Shown here piece after piece: positions 8,704 to 17,058 of a stretch of 64,000 nt of DNA; position 1 is the first letter of the stretch, and each line of letters opens with the position of its first letter. The stretch lies in NCBI RefSeq assembly GCF_027620315.1, contig NZ_JAPNNL010000002.1:1-64000 (forward strand), given 5' to 3'. A program made the translations under genes and the position numbers. The notes under the pieces are model-generated. The model saw only the letters and a list, made by a program, of their open reading frames with translations, was not told the origin of the DNA and made no database searches. Source of the DNA: Nonomuraea corallina. Its GTDB lineage: Bacteria > Actinomycetota > Actinomycetes > Streptosporangiales > Streptosporangiaceae.

Positions 8704-9944
8704 CTATCGCATTCGATGAGTTCCAAGCGAATCCGAATGATTATCTCCCTCCTGCGCCGCACGCGCGATCGCAACGAACTGGATCGGTGACAAGAAACGC
8801 GAGTACAACAGATTCAGCCCAGGAACTGGCCGAGGTGGATGGAGATGAAGTAGATAGGGTTATCCAGCACATCGCAGCAAAAGGTTTCGTCTTTCAGCCA
8901 TGGCAGATTGCTGCCTTCATCACGGCTGTAAGAACGAAACCTTTTGTGATTCTCGCCGGAATTTCTGGCACAGGTAAGACGAAGCTGCCCGCCCTCGTCG
9001 CAGAAGCAACCGAAGCTCACTGTGATATCGTGCCCGTTCGGCCGGACTGGAATGACAGCAGTGAACTGCTGGGATACGAACGTTTGGACGGATCTTTCCA
9101 GCCTGGAGCGCTGCTTCGTACTGCAAAACTAGCGATGGATGAGCCGGAATCACAATTCTTCTTCGTTCTAGATGAGATGAACATCGCACGCGTCGAGTAC
9201 TACCTTGCTGAGGTGCTTAGTAAGCTAGAGACTCGGCAACCAGGTCCAGATGGTCGCATCCAGTCAGGACCGTTAGTTCCGGCACTTCATGGATCTCAAC
9301 ACAGTAACTGGGCGGGTGTATGCCTTCCAGACAATCTGTGCATTGTGGGTTCGGTTAACATGGACGAGACGACTTTCGGCTTCTCAAAGAAAGTCCTCGA
9401 TCGAGCCTTCGTGATAGAGTTCTCAGACATTGATCTTTCCGCTATCCGGCCCGTGGCCGACGAGGCGGTTGAGAAAAAGAAGTGGCTTAGCTCCCAATGG
9501 CGCCCTACAGCCCTATCTCTGAGCGGGCATCCATCTTGCGGCTCAGAAGAGGTTTCTTTTACGATAGAAGTCCTCACAGAAGTCAACGAAATTCTCAAGC
9601 AGGCACAACTTCAGTTCGGCTATCGAGTAAGAGATGAGATAGCCATGTTTTGCCTCGCAGCCAAAGATTATGTCGACTCCTTTGTGACTAACGATGCGGG
9701 TACCGTTAGTCCTCTAGATGTGGCTATTGCCATGAAGGTGTTGCCACGGATTCAGGGTAGCGGCGCTACCATTCGTATGGTCTTGGAAGAGCTCAGTCGC
9801 TGGGCCTCACCAGCCGCAGAAGATACGGAATCACAACTGGAAGGCATATCTGGTGCATCAAACCAGTATCCATTCTGTTCAGACCGTCTCGAATTGATGC
9901 GCAGGCGACTCGACGAAGTCGGTTTCACAAACTTCTGGCTGTAG
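8700..9944 (+). CDS. McrB-like AAA+ NTPase
   Basis: This is the motor subunit of McrBC-type restriction systems, which hydrolyse nucleotide and translocate DNA for a partner nuclease. Visible motifs are Walker A GISGTGKT (about 87-94), the family segment VPVRPDWNDSSELLGY (112-126), Walker B FFFVLDEMN (153-161), sensor GSVNMDETT (217-225, replacing the MNTADRS of E. coli McrB) and LDRA with the arginine finger (233-236). The N-terminal ~60 residues are short and unstructured, so no large modified-base-reading domain is fused, unlike classical McrB. Recognition may therefore rest with a partner. The start overlaps the upstream stop, and the McrC-like gene starts 2 nt after its stop. Confidence 0.88.
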   Translation: MTIAFDEFQANPNDYLPPAPHARSQRTGSVTRNASTTDSAQELAEVDGDEVDRVIQHIAAKGFVFQPWQIAAFITAVRTKPFVILAGISGTGKTKLPALVAEATEAHCDIVPVRPDWNDSSELLGYERLDGSFQPGALLRTAKLAMDEPESQFFFVLDEMNIARVEYYLAEVLSKLETRQPGPDGRIQSGPLVPALHGSQHSNWAGVCLPDNLCIVGSVNMDETTFGFSKKVLDRAFVIEFSDIDLSAIRPVADEAVEKKKWLSSQWRPTALSLSGHPSCGSEEVSFTIEVLTEVNEILKQAQLQFGYRVRDEIAMFCLAAKDYVDSFVTNDAGTVSPLDVAIAMKVLPRIQGSGATIRMVLEELSRWASPAAEDTESQLEGISGASNQYPFCSDRLELMRRRLDEVGFTNFWL

Positions 9945-9946
9945 TT

Positions 9947-11785
9947 ATGAGCGCAAATACTCTGCTCCTGAAAGTGTCGACCCCGTTTGTAACCGTGGAC
10001 ATCCACGGTCCTGAGCAGACACGTTGGGTACTGTCGGGAGTTGGACCGAATAAAGGCCATCTCCAGGTAGTATCTTCGTCGAGCTCGATCAGCACTCACG
10101 TATCAAATCATCGCGGCACGCTTAGTCAGATAGCGCCTAATACCTGGGGCGGCCCCCCTCTCTATGAGGACACGACCTACAGGGTACGTGTCAAGTCTCT
10201 GGTGCCAGGCAGGACGCCTGTTCTAGGTCATCGGGATCCTCTACTACTAGGTTCGATGGTGTCTTATCCAGACGACGATATGTGTGCTGGCACACTAAAT
10301 TTCGGGCGTCAAGTGGGTCTCGCTACCCTAGCTATTACCGTCGGTCACCAAGTAGTCCAGCTCGTCCTGGAAGTATTTCCGACTAAGATAGACTACAAGT
10401 CCGACTATCAGAACATTTTGAGTGATATATCGAGGGCGTCTCGTACCTTGGCCTTCGAGTATCTACGCGCGACACACCAAAAAGGGAAGTCGGCGAACGT
10501 AGGTGATCAGGCCGAATTGGATTGGATAGTACTTCTACGCCACGAGATTCATCGCCTGTCTGGTGCTATAAACCGCATCAACCAGCGTCCGCATCGCACT
10601 CTTGTGCGTGAAGGAACTGATGTCAGACTAGAGAAGGTGAAGAAGGCTGACAGCTACACGCGTAAAAGTGTCAGCCGTGGGATGGGTAGTGGCGGTTGGA
10701 GTGAGATTTATGGCATCGGCCCTACAAAAAATCTGCTGCCGACCAGCCGTAGTGTGGAGACACTAGACACTCCGGAGCATCGATGGCTGCGGATGGGGCT
10801 GTTGCTTATAAGAACCAAACTTGCCGACGTGCAGGCCAGCCTTAAGATCGAAGCGAGCCGGCAGCGGTCAATGACACAGAACAGAAGCCGCCTTATAGCC
10901 GAGATGAAAGAGGTGGAAGGCTTTGTACAGTCCATATCTGATCTGCTGAATTTGCCTCTTTTTAATGGCCTAACTCAGGCGCCGCCGCCAGGTTTCACGT
11001 CTTTAACTCTCATGTCTGGTGTGGGATATAGCGATGCGTATCAAGCCATAAGCACTCTAAGGCTCGGGCTCACCATTGAACAGGGCTCCATCGAATTCTC
11101 CACCATGGATGTCCACGCTCTGTATGAGACGTGGTGCTTCATCGAAGTGCTCCGCATCGTCGTAACGCAGGCGGGCGGACAAGCGGATCTATCATCCATC
11201 ATTTCAGTCGACAGTACTGGCATCCGAGTGCGCATGCGTCAAGCTAGGCGAAGCTCGGTCGGATGTCGGTCAGGGACTCTGGATATCAGCCTTTCTTATA
11301 ACGAATCTTATAGTGGGCTAACTGGCGAGCAAAGGCCAGACATCGTATTGCGGTTGCGTCATAGCGGTTGGCCGGATCTCTATATAATATTCGATGCCAA
11401 ATATCGGTTGGACGCTTCGGCCTCTTTCCGTAAGAGATTCGGGTGTGCGGGGCCTCCTGCCGATGCTATCAACGCCCTACATCGATATAGAGATGCTATT
11501 GTTGTTGGAAGTCATGGCAGTGGGACTCTGACCCGGCCGGTTGTCAAGGGTGCGGCGCTTTATCCTCTTTCAGTTCCCGAGTCCGTAGATTTCAGCACCT
11601 CTAGGCTCAAAGAGGCCCTTGACGTGCTTGGGATCGGAGCAATCCCCTTCCTGCCTGGTAATACTCATTATTTTGAGGCATGGATAGCGGGTATCTTTGC
11701 GCTGCCACCAGAAGAATTGGCGGAGCCGGGTCCGCCCTATGTAGGGTTGGCCGAGAAGAAGAAGAGAAGCCACAGCATCCCGTGA
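9947..11785 (+). CDS. McrC-like DUF2357 protein with PD-(D/E)XK nuclease domain
   Basis: This is the nuclease partner of the McrB-like motor. Residues ~60-330 match the DUF2357 layout, with the signature TLDTPEHRWLRMGL near 272-285. Residues ~385-525 form a PDDEXK_7/DUF524-type domain: YETWCFIEVL (393-402) with a conserved Glu, RPDIVLRL (463-470) and FDAKYR (482-487), giving the E ... PD ... D-x-K arrangement, then LHRYRDAI (511-518). All expected catalytic residues are present, so it should be active. The start codon ATG lies 2 nt after the McrB stop. The 612-residue length fits DUF2357 proteins rather than the ~350-residue E. coli McrC. Confidence 0.88.
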   Translation: MSANTLLLKVSTPFVTVDIHGPEQTRWVLSGVGPNKGHLQVVSSSSSISTHVSNHRGTLSQIAPNTWGGPPLYEDTTYRVRVKSLVPGRTPVLGHRDPLLLGSMVSYPDDDMCAGTLNFGRQVGLATLAITVGHQVVQLVLEVFPTKIDYKSDYQNILSDISRASRTLAFEYLRATHQKGKSANVGDQAELDWIVLLRHEIHRLSGAINRINQRPHRTLVREGTDVRLEKVKKADSYTRKSVSRGMGSGGWSEIYGIGPTKNLLPTSRSVETLDTPEHRWLRMGLLLIRTKLADVQASLKIEASRQRSMTQNRSRLIAEMKEVEGFVQSISDLLNLPLFNGLTQAPPPGFTSLTLMSGVGYSDAYQAISTLRLGLTIEQGSIEFSTMDVHALYETWCFIEVLRIVVTQAGGQADLSSIISVDSTGIRVRMRQARRSSVGCRSGTLDISLSYNESYSGLTGEQRPDIVLRLRHSGWPDLYIIFDAKYRLDASASFRKRFGCAGPPADAINALHRYRDAIVVGSHGSGTLTRPVVKGAALYPLSVPESVDFSTSRLKEALDVLGIGAIPFLPGNTHYFEAWIAGIFALPPEELAEPGPPYVGLAEKKKRSHSIP

Positions 11786-11787
11786 TG

Positions 11788-12792
11788 TTACACCGATGGC
11801 GGTAGCTGTGAGGCTTTATAAGATAGCCAGGCATCCTCGCTGAGCGCGTAGTTGAGATACCGGGTGGTGAGACTGCTTGCCAGCTCGCGTTGTTGGTTGC
11901 AAAGTGCCGTGCGGTGCATCAACTGAAAGAGGGCGTCGAGCGACACCGGGATGCACAAATCTGGATCCCGAAGGATCTGCCTGTAAAGATGGACTATTTT
12001 CCTGGCACGCGGGTCCTCAGGGTGGTGGAGGACGAGAATTTTCGGGGTCTTTGTCTGCTGACTTGCTTGGCTTACAGCAACTCCTGTTCCATGACAGCGC
12101 AGGAGTTGATTTATAGCACGGTCTTTGGCTAGGTCCGTATTAAGGTCCCAAGTTCCTGTGGTGTCCGCTAGACGACGATATTCCTTTCTCGTGGCAACGT
12201 CGATATATCTGCTATTAAATCTATCGATGTATTTTACTTCTATAACCGTCGAGAGAGTCGTCGTTCCAGTCTTGGCGACTATCCAGCCGTCTATTATGGT
12301 TCTGTCTCCCGTGAGCTTCAATTTGTTGGGCGGATTGTATTCAACACTTATTTGGTCGACCGTATCTAGATCTTCCTTAAGGAGAATAGATAGCACCGCA
12401 GTTACCCAACGCTTATCGGCCCTTAGAGGGCCCATTATGTTGAGGGTTAGGGCCTGGCTCGAAGTCATATTGGTCGTTGTTCGGACGGGGTCAAGGCCCC
12501 ATCCTTGCCTCCGCCTCTCTGCGTAAAGCTCTTTGGCTGCGTCGGATAGGAAGTTGTAGCCGTTGGCTGCGTCTTCCAGCGCGAGGAGGCAGCCTAGCGC
12601 TCGGCCTCCGGAGTGATGTGTCGTAACGCCGAATCTAGGTAGACCTAAAAGGTGGTAGCGGAACCATGATTGATGAAAGCGAGCTCTTGCGGCAAATCCT
12701 GTCTCCCCCGGACGCTGTGGCCCGATTAGCTGCAGTTCCATGTCGGATTTGGCGCTAGTTTCAGCATCTTGTCTCAAGAGCTTCGCGTCCAA
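11788..12792 (-). CDS. Putative PD-(D/E)XK restriction endonuclease (PGN_0703-like)
   Basis: A 334-residue protein convergent with the McrC-like gene, only 2 bp separating the two stop codons. A C-terminal-half nuclease fold is suggested by DRTIIDGWIV followed by VIEVKYIDRF, giving the D ... E-x-K triad. The N-terminal RARFHQSWFRYHLLGLPRFG resembles the start of PGN_0703-family putative restriction enzymes; I recall that family from memory and assign it tentatively. Its low GC matches the operon, so it is probably part of the same module even though it is transcribed from the opposite strand. It could supply sequence-specific cleavage or be an independent defence gene. Confidence 0.65.
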   Translation of the reverse strand: MDAKLLRQDAETSAKSDMELQLIGPQRPGETGFAARARFHQSWFRYHLLGLPRFGVTTHHSGGRALGCLLALEDAANGYNFLSDAAKELYAERRRQGWGLDPVRTTTNMTSSQALTLNIMGPLRADKRWVTAVLSILLKEDLDTVDQISVEYNPPNKLKLTGDRTIIDGWIVAKTGTTTLSTVIEVKYIDRFNSRYIDVATRKEYRRLADTTGTWDLNTDLAKDRAINQLLRCHGTGVAVSQASQQTKTPKILVLHHPEDPRARKIVHLYRQILRDPDLCIPVSLDALFQLMHRTALCNQQRELASSLTTRYLNYALSEDAWLSYKASQLPPSV

Positions 12793-13183
12793 CCTTGTTG
12801 TTTCTCTTACGTCCGTGTATTAAAGCGTCAGTCGCACGATGCGGCAGCAGTTCGTACAGCAAAGTGCCGCGCTCGGGACCATGGAGATAGCTTAGCCGTG
12901 TGATTCGGTGGCAAGGGCCGACGAAGGAGGCCCGCGGCAGCCGATCGCCCCCAGCACTTATGGTGAGAACCGAAGTGAGCGATCGTCACGGCCTTGATCG
13001 GCGGTGTCTTCTGGCTCCTGAGCGCGGGGGCGGTGCGTGCCCGGACCGGCCGAAGAGCCGCAGCCGGGCGCGCAAACCGCTCACGCGCTGGCGGGCCGCG
13101 CAGCGGACCGCCTTTAAAGACGTAGAGAAAGTTCTCATCCGTCGACACTGGGCCTGAAATGATCTTGGTGGAGTGTCGGGTGT
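12793..13183. other. Intergenic region where composition switches back to high GC
   Basis: No supported gene. It lies between the start of the nuclease gene (minus) and the stop of the GntR gene (minus). Composition changes around 12880 from the AT-richer restriction module to the high-GC regulator/toxin half of the island. ORFs on both strands here look like frame shadows without ribosome sites. The promoter of the nuclease gene should lie just above 12792. Confidence 0.5.
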
Positions 13184-13468
13184 TCACTCCGCGTCGCTGG
13201 CCGTGGTCCCGTCGCCGGCGCTCTTCACGAAGCTGCCCAAGTTGGGCACGGTGTAGATCTTGTCCGCCGCCCTGAGGCGTTGCATGGCCTTGCGTATGGT
13301 GGGGCGAGCGACTCCGAACTCCTCCATCAGCTTGACTTCGGAGATCTTGAACTTGGGTCCCCACTCGCCCGCGTCGATCCGCACGACGAGGACCTCAAGG
13401 ATCTGCTCCCATCGAGAGCGATCCTCGTCAAACTCCCAGGTGCGCGTGTGCTCGACATATCTCGCCAC
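13184..13468 (-). CDS. Short GntR-type winged-helix regulator
   Basis: The 94 residues consist of little more than a GntR DNA-binding domain: WEQILEVLVVRIDAGEWGP, then KISEVKLMEEFGVARPTIRKAMQRLRA (the helix-turn-helix) and a wing with VPNLGSFV. There is no effector-binding domain. Such stand-alone GntR domains are frequent in actinomycete integrative elements, so control of element functions is likely. The start used is GTG 13468, without an obvious ribosome site; a leaderless transcript is possible. Confidence 0.8.
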   Translation of the reverse strand: MARYVEHTRTWEFDEDRSRWEQILEVLVVRIDAGEWGPKFKISEVKLMEEFGVARPTIRKAMQRLRAADKIYTVPNLGSFVKSAGDGTTASDAE

Positions 13469-13573
13469 ACGATGAGGCTAGAAGGGCATTTCATGCCCCT
13501 TCACACCGGATCATGCAGCTCCATGAATCTCCATGGAATAGACAGGGGCTTACAGGGTGGCTATGCTTAAAGC

Positions 13574-14005
13574 ATGGCATCGATGAGCGGCAGGGCAGAG
13601 CCCCTCCGGGTGGGGCAAGAGCGCATGCGCTCGGCCACGGGCACGCAGGCGCGTGCTGCGCGGCTTGATTCTCCCAGTCGCTCATCGATGCCCTCCAGCG
13701 AGAGGAACGGACGAGCCGCGCCCGAGATCGGGGCCTATCACAGCGTCCACCCCGCCAAGGAGCGCCCCAATCTGACCCCGGTCCACTGGCACCCCGGTGC
13801 TTCTCGCGCCGCTCGTGTCCGTGTGCGTGCCTACACCTGCGATTGTCTGCCGGTCGTCTTCGAGCTCTGCGTCGCTGGCGGCCTTGCCTTCGTGCGCCGT
13901 CATGAACGTTCGATCGGCCGCCTGGTCGTCGTTGAAAGCGAGTGGGAGACGTGGCGTCGAACCGAAGAGCTCTGGATCGCGATCTTGAGGGGTGAAGCAG
14001 GCTAG
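13574..14005 (+). CDS. Small hypothetical protein adjacent to XRE regulator
   Basis: The C-terminal ~65 residues (YTCDCLPVVFELCVAGGLAFVRRH ... TEELWIAILRGEAG) have the form of small actinobacterial proteins often found next to XRE/GntR regulators. The Arg/Ser-rich N-terminal ~75 residues look less protein-like. The true start is uncertain; ATG 13574 is shown, ATG 13691 and later GTG codons are alternatives. Function unknown. A strong hairpin follows the stop. Confidence 0.55.
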   Translation: MASMSGRAEPLRVGQERMRSATGTQARAARLDSPSRSSMPSSERNGRAAPEIGAYHSVHPAKERPNLTPVHWHPGASRAARVRVRAYTCDCLPVVFELCVAGGLAFVRRHERSIGRLVVVESEWETWRRTEELWIAILRGEAG

Positions 14006-14024
14006 AGAGACGCCACGCCGGTAT

Positions 14025-14056
14025 CCAGTAGCGCCACTGTCACGTTGCGCTACTGG
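14025..14056 (+). terminator. Hairpin after the 13574 gene
   Basis: A perfect 10-bp inverted repeat (CCAGTAGCGC / GCGCTACTGG) with a 12-nt loop, 19 bp past the stop codon. Likely terminator. Confidence 0.55.
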
Positions 14057-14073
14057 TGCGTGACGGCATGTTT

Positions 14074-14098
14074 CCGCAGGTCGAAGGCTGACCTGCGG
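14074..14098 (+). promoter_or_regulatory. Inverted repeat upstream of XRE gene
   Basis: A perfect 9-bp inverted repeat (CCGCAGGTC / GACCTGCGG) with a 7-nt spacer, about 95 bp before the XRE regulator start. It is either a second terminator stem or an operator site. Confidence 0.4.
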
Positions 14099-14193
14099 AT
14101 CGGCGTGCCCGTGCACTGGCAGTTTTTCTGCTGGTGACGCAGGTCACCCGCCTTATCGTCGAGTCAGCCGACGGAGATAAGGAGGGCGGACAG

Positions 14194-14715
14194 GTGGCTA
14201 CCGAGAACCTGACACAGGGACAGCGGATCGCGCGCGCTCGTCATCGTAAGGGCTGGGACCAAGCGACCCTGGCCGAGAAGATCGGTCGTTCTGTCTCGTG
14301 GCTGTCCAAGGTCGAAAACGGGCGCTTGCCGCTGGACCGCATGAGTGTGCTCGGCCAACTCGCTGGAGTACTCGGTGTGGAGGTCGCCGAACTGACGGGT
14401 CAGCCGTACCGGCATGAGACGGCGGAACTCGACTCGGGCCACGCCGCGGTTCCAGGACTGCGCCTCGCTCTGCAGCAAGCCTCACTCCCGGCGGGTGTCG
14501 CGCCGCTGCCTTCGCGGGGGCTGCGCGCGCTGGCCGACTTGGAGGCCAACGTTCGCCTGGCCGAGCAACTCCGCCAGGACGCCAAGTTCACCGCGCTGGG
14601 AGAGGTCCCGCCCGGCATCCTCACCGACCGATCACCATCAGACGAGTTGTTCCCGCCGTCCCGCCCTGCGTTCCGTGTGCGCAACCAACCGTGCCATCGA
14701 AGCTACGGCCAATAG
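14194..14715 (+). CDS. XRE-family regulator, C-terminally truncated
   Basis: GTG 14194 follows AAGGAGG with an 8-nt spacer. Residues ~5-65 form a Cro/C1-type helix-turn-helix (RIARARHRKGWDQATLAEKIGRSVSWLSKVENGR). Relatives with this domain usually run to about 400 residues with a helical-repeat C-terminus. Here the family-like sequence continues only to about LAEQLRQDAKFTALGEV and then changes to unrelated Ser/Pro/Arg-rich sequence ending at 14715, as expected after a deletion or frameshift. It may still bind DNA but is probably a broken gene. It is convergent with the 14703 gene, overlapping by 13 bp. Confidence 0.7.
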   Translation: MATENLTQGQRIARARHRKGWDQATLAEKIGRSVSWLSKVENGRLPLDRMSVLGQLAGVLGVEVAELTGQPYRHETAELDSGHAAVPGLRLALQQASLPAGVAPLPSRGLRALADLEANVRLAEQLRQDAKFTALGEVPPGILTDRSPSDELFPPSRPAFRVRNQPCHRSYGQ

Positions 14716-15173
14716 TCATCATCATCGTCGTCATCATCCTCGTCGAAGCCGGCGATCCACTCCTCGATGTATCTGGCTCCCTCCTTGGCGAGGACCACGG
14801 TCTCTCTGGGGGCAGGGCCGAGGGAGTCGACGAGGTTGCCAGGGTCGACGGGCAGGCCACGGGTCACCAGGTAGCAGGACAGGCCGGTGCTCATCTGGCG
14901 GGCCATCGAAGAAACGAACGCGTTCCGGCGGAACCTGTTGCACAGCAAGAGCAGGCCCTGGCGCTCAAGTTCCTGCCTCAACTCCGTCAGCGGGTCCTCG
15001 AAGTCCACGGGCGAGCGGAACACCAGGCGCGGAGCGTTCTGCTGGTCAAAGTGAAGTTCGCAGATGTCGTCGCCGATTTCTTGTAGAGTTACGACGCACG
15101 GTAGGCGTGATTCGTCTGTGAAGTTGACTGTTTCCAGCTGGTGTGTAATCGGCTCAGTATCTTGGATTTCCAC
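14703..15173 (-). CDS. Unknown acidic protein, possible second immunity protein of the toxin cassette
   Basis: 156 residues, no recognised domain, ending in GFDEDDDDDDDDYWP, a run of aspartates. It is the last gene of the minus-strand cassette that starts with the WXG100-like gene, about 80 bp after the preceding gene. Position downstream of a toxin and an acidic character fit an immunity protein, but that is inference. The start is GTG 15173. The Asp run is encoded by a GAC/GAT-type repeat near the 3' end. Confidence 0.65.
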   Translation of the reverse strand: MEIQDTEPITHQLETVNFTDESRLPCVVTLQEIGDDICELHFDQQNAPRLVFRSPVDFEDPLTELRQELERQGLLLLCNRFRRNAFVSSMARQMSTGLSCYLVTRGLPVDPGNLVDSLGPAPRETVVLAKEGARYIEEWIAGFDEDDDDDDDDYWP

Positions 15174-15254
15174 CTTTATGGCTTCCTCCGAAGTCGACCG
15201 CTGTACGGTTTACCGCTTCGCCGATCGCTACCTTTGCCGGCTTGCCACTGCACA

Positions 15255-15578
15255 TCAATGCTTGACTCGCAACTCGAATTCTGGCGCGAACAGGGCAGGG
15301 TCGAAGAGCTCACCGGCAGGAACTCCTGCCTTGTAGGCGTCTGCAAGGATCCGGCGAATGCGCCCCCCTGCTTGTGCCAGTTCCGGTGTGGCGTTCTCGG
15401 CTCGAGTGAAGCCCGCAGCCTGGCGCCCGTCGCTCCATACGTGCCCGAGCAGTTGACCGCGCTGATCGTGGACCGCAGCCTCCCGCACGGGGCCGGTGGC
15501 CTTAAAATCGTAGGAGTCGTTCTCGGAGGCGAACATGGGAATGACATCGTGAAATCGGGGATTCTGATTGTCAGTCAT
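15255..15578 (-). CDS. Unknown protein directly after the ADP-ribosyltransferase toxin, candidate immunity protein
   Basis: 107 residues, soluble, no named domain. Its ATG overlaps the toxin stop (ATGACTGA arrangement), so it is translationally coupled to the toxin. That is the usual position of the cognate immunity gene in polymorphic-toxin loci, and the basis for the suggestion. The sequence (YDFKATGPVREAAVHD ... GHVWSDGRQAAGF) suggests a small alpha/beta protein. Confidence 0.65.
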   Translation of the reverse strand: MTDNQNPRFHDVIPMFASENDSYDFKATGPVREAAVHDQRGQLLGHVWSDGRQAAGFTRAENATPELAQAGGRIRRILADAYKAGVPAGELFDPALFAPEFELRVKH

Positions 15579-17055
15579 CGATGGGTCCTTTCCACCCTAC
15601 GTCAGCGTCCATGGATGGCTTGGCCTGCCAGTCGGGCGGTTTGGTCCACCCCTTCGGCACCACATCCGCTTCCATGTACCACTGGCCGTCCTTACGGTAC
15701 ACAGCCCGCACGATATACGAGGTGTCGCGGCGTAGGAGAATCTCTCGTTCATTGTGCAGTTTGGTGATGGGGAACATGTTGATCGCTTCGTGCCCCTTGG
15801 GGACCCGAAACATCATGCGGAGATCCCCATCGAAGCCGGCTCGCCGCCCCACGCTCACACTCATGTATCCTGCTTCGGTGATCACTCGACCTTCCAGCGC
15901 CTCCATCTCTCTGGCTGATTTGGTATCAACATTCAACGCCTCCAGGTAACCTTTTCCTACGCCCCGGTGCAGGACAATGTCCGACGGCAGACGTGTAGAC
16001 CTAGCGATCCCCCGATCCATGGCGGCGATCTGGTCGGTGACAGCGGGAGACCAGGCAATGCCGGGATCGGTGGCTTTGGCGCGCAGGAAACGGTTTATCC
16101 CCTTGTGACCGTTGCCGCCGTAGAACGCTAGGGCGTGAAACTCGTTAGGGAGCAGATCCGGTAAAGGCATGTTGTCCCGAGCCCAGGCGCGTCCCTCGGC
16201 GTTACTGGTGTGCCGTAAGGCATTGTCCAGAGGGTTCGCGCCCGCCACCGTCGGTTTACTCTTCGAGGCACCGGGCGTGCCGTCCTCCGCCGAGAGACGC
16301 TCCGTGGGACGCGAGCCCGAAGTTGAGGGCTTGGGCCTTATCACGCTCTTGGCCGCCTTGCCCAACGCTCCGGCCGCCCGGGTGGTGCCTGAGACCGCCG
16401 TGCTCGCGCCGCCCGATCCGAGGGCCGCCAGGATGTCCGGGATGAGACGGCCGAAGGCCCGGTCGGGGTTGGATACCCAGGTGTCCCAGTCCACCGCCGA
16501 CTTGACGAACCCGAGCGGATCCTGAACGCCTGCGATGAGTGTTCGGGCGACGTCGCCGGCGTCGCGTTCCCACCCCATGTAGTCGAAGATGATGCGATTG
16601 GGGGTGTACTTCAGCACCGTCTCGCCTGCCCCGGCCACGCCCTCGACGGCGCCCTTGGCGAGTTCGATGACCGGGTCGCCGGAGTTCAGGTTCGGGTCGA
16701 AGGTGGCTTGAAGCTGCTGGCCCAGGCGATCCCAGAAGCCTCCTGTGACGGGAAGTACCGCGCCGGGGGCGAGTAACGCCTCATCGACCATGACGGGCTT
16801 GCCGTTACCGAACAGCTCCGGCTTGTCGAGCTCCATCCGTTCCAGGAGCACTAATCGCCGGTTGATCTCCGGGCCTTGCTGCCCGGCCCACGCGGCTACC
16901 TGGCGGATCTTGTTGGCGGGGAGCGGGGATAACCAGGCCCCGCGGAGCAGCTCCCACAACTCGTCGCCGATGGAGCCCAGCGAGGTCTCGGCGGTGTGCA
17001 TCGCCGCCTTCAGCGCCCGGACGCCCTCGGGGACCATGCCTTCGAGTCCGCCCAC
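15571..17055 (-). CDS. Polymorphic toxin with C-terminal ADP-ribosyltransferase domain
   Basis: A 494-residue protein. The N-terminal ~200 residues (helical, with ELWELLRGAWLSPLPANKIRQ) resemble the pre-toxin region of WXG100-linked exported toxins; a variable Ser/Pro linker spans about 235-275. Residues ~290-475 have the R-S-E triad of bacterial ADP-ribosyltransferase toxins: LHRG (Arg ~364), GYMSVSV (~396-402) and the E-R-E of NEREIL (~435-440), so it probably transfers ADP-ribose from NAD+ to a target protein (ExE suggests arginine). It starts 3 bp after the WXG100-like gene and overlaps its presumed immunity gene by 8 bp. Export by a type VII system is inferred; no such system is in the window. 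Confidence 0.8.
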   Translation of the reverse strand: MGGLEGMVPEGVRALKAAMHTAETSLGSIGDELWELLRGAWLSPLPANKIRQVAAWAGQQGPEINRRLVLLERMELDKPELFGNGKPVMVDEALLAPGAVLPVTGGFWDRLGQQLQATFDPNLNSGDPVIELAKGAVEGVAGAGETVLKYTPNRIIFDYMGWERDAGDVARTLIAGVQDPLGFVKSAVDWDTWVSNPDRAFGRLIPDILAALGSGGASTAVSGTTRAAGALGKAAKSVIRPKPSTSGSRPTERLSAEDGTPGASKSKPTVAGANPLDNALRHTSNAEGRAWARDNMPLPDLLPNEFHALAFYGGNGHKGINRFLRAKATDPGIAWSPAVTDQIAAMDRGIARSTRLPSDIVLHRGVGKGYLEALNVDTKSAREMEALEGRVITEAGYMSVSVGRRAGFDGDLRMMFRVPKGHEAINMFPITKLHNEREILLRRDTSYIVRAVYRKDGQWYMEADVVPKGWTKPPDWQAKPSMDADVGWKGPIDD

Positions 17056-17058
17056 GGC

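Noticed and set aside
11788..12792. Assigning the convergent nuclease as a second McrC
   Set aside because: It lacks DUF2357 and the YETWC/RYRDAI signatures of the McrC-like partner; its D...E-x-K core and N-terminus fit another PD-(D/E)XK family better.
13184..13468. Antitoxin of a toxin-antitoxin pair
   Set aside because: The protein is a clear GntR winged helix and no small toxin gene is adjacent on the same strand.
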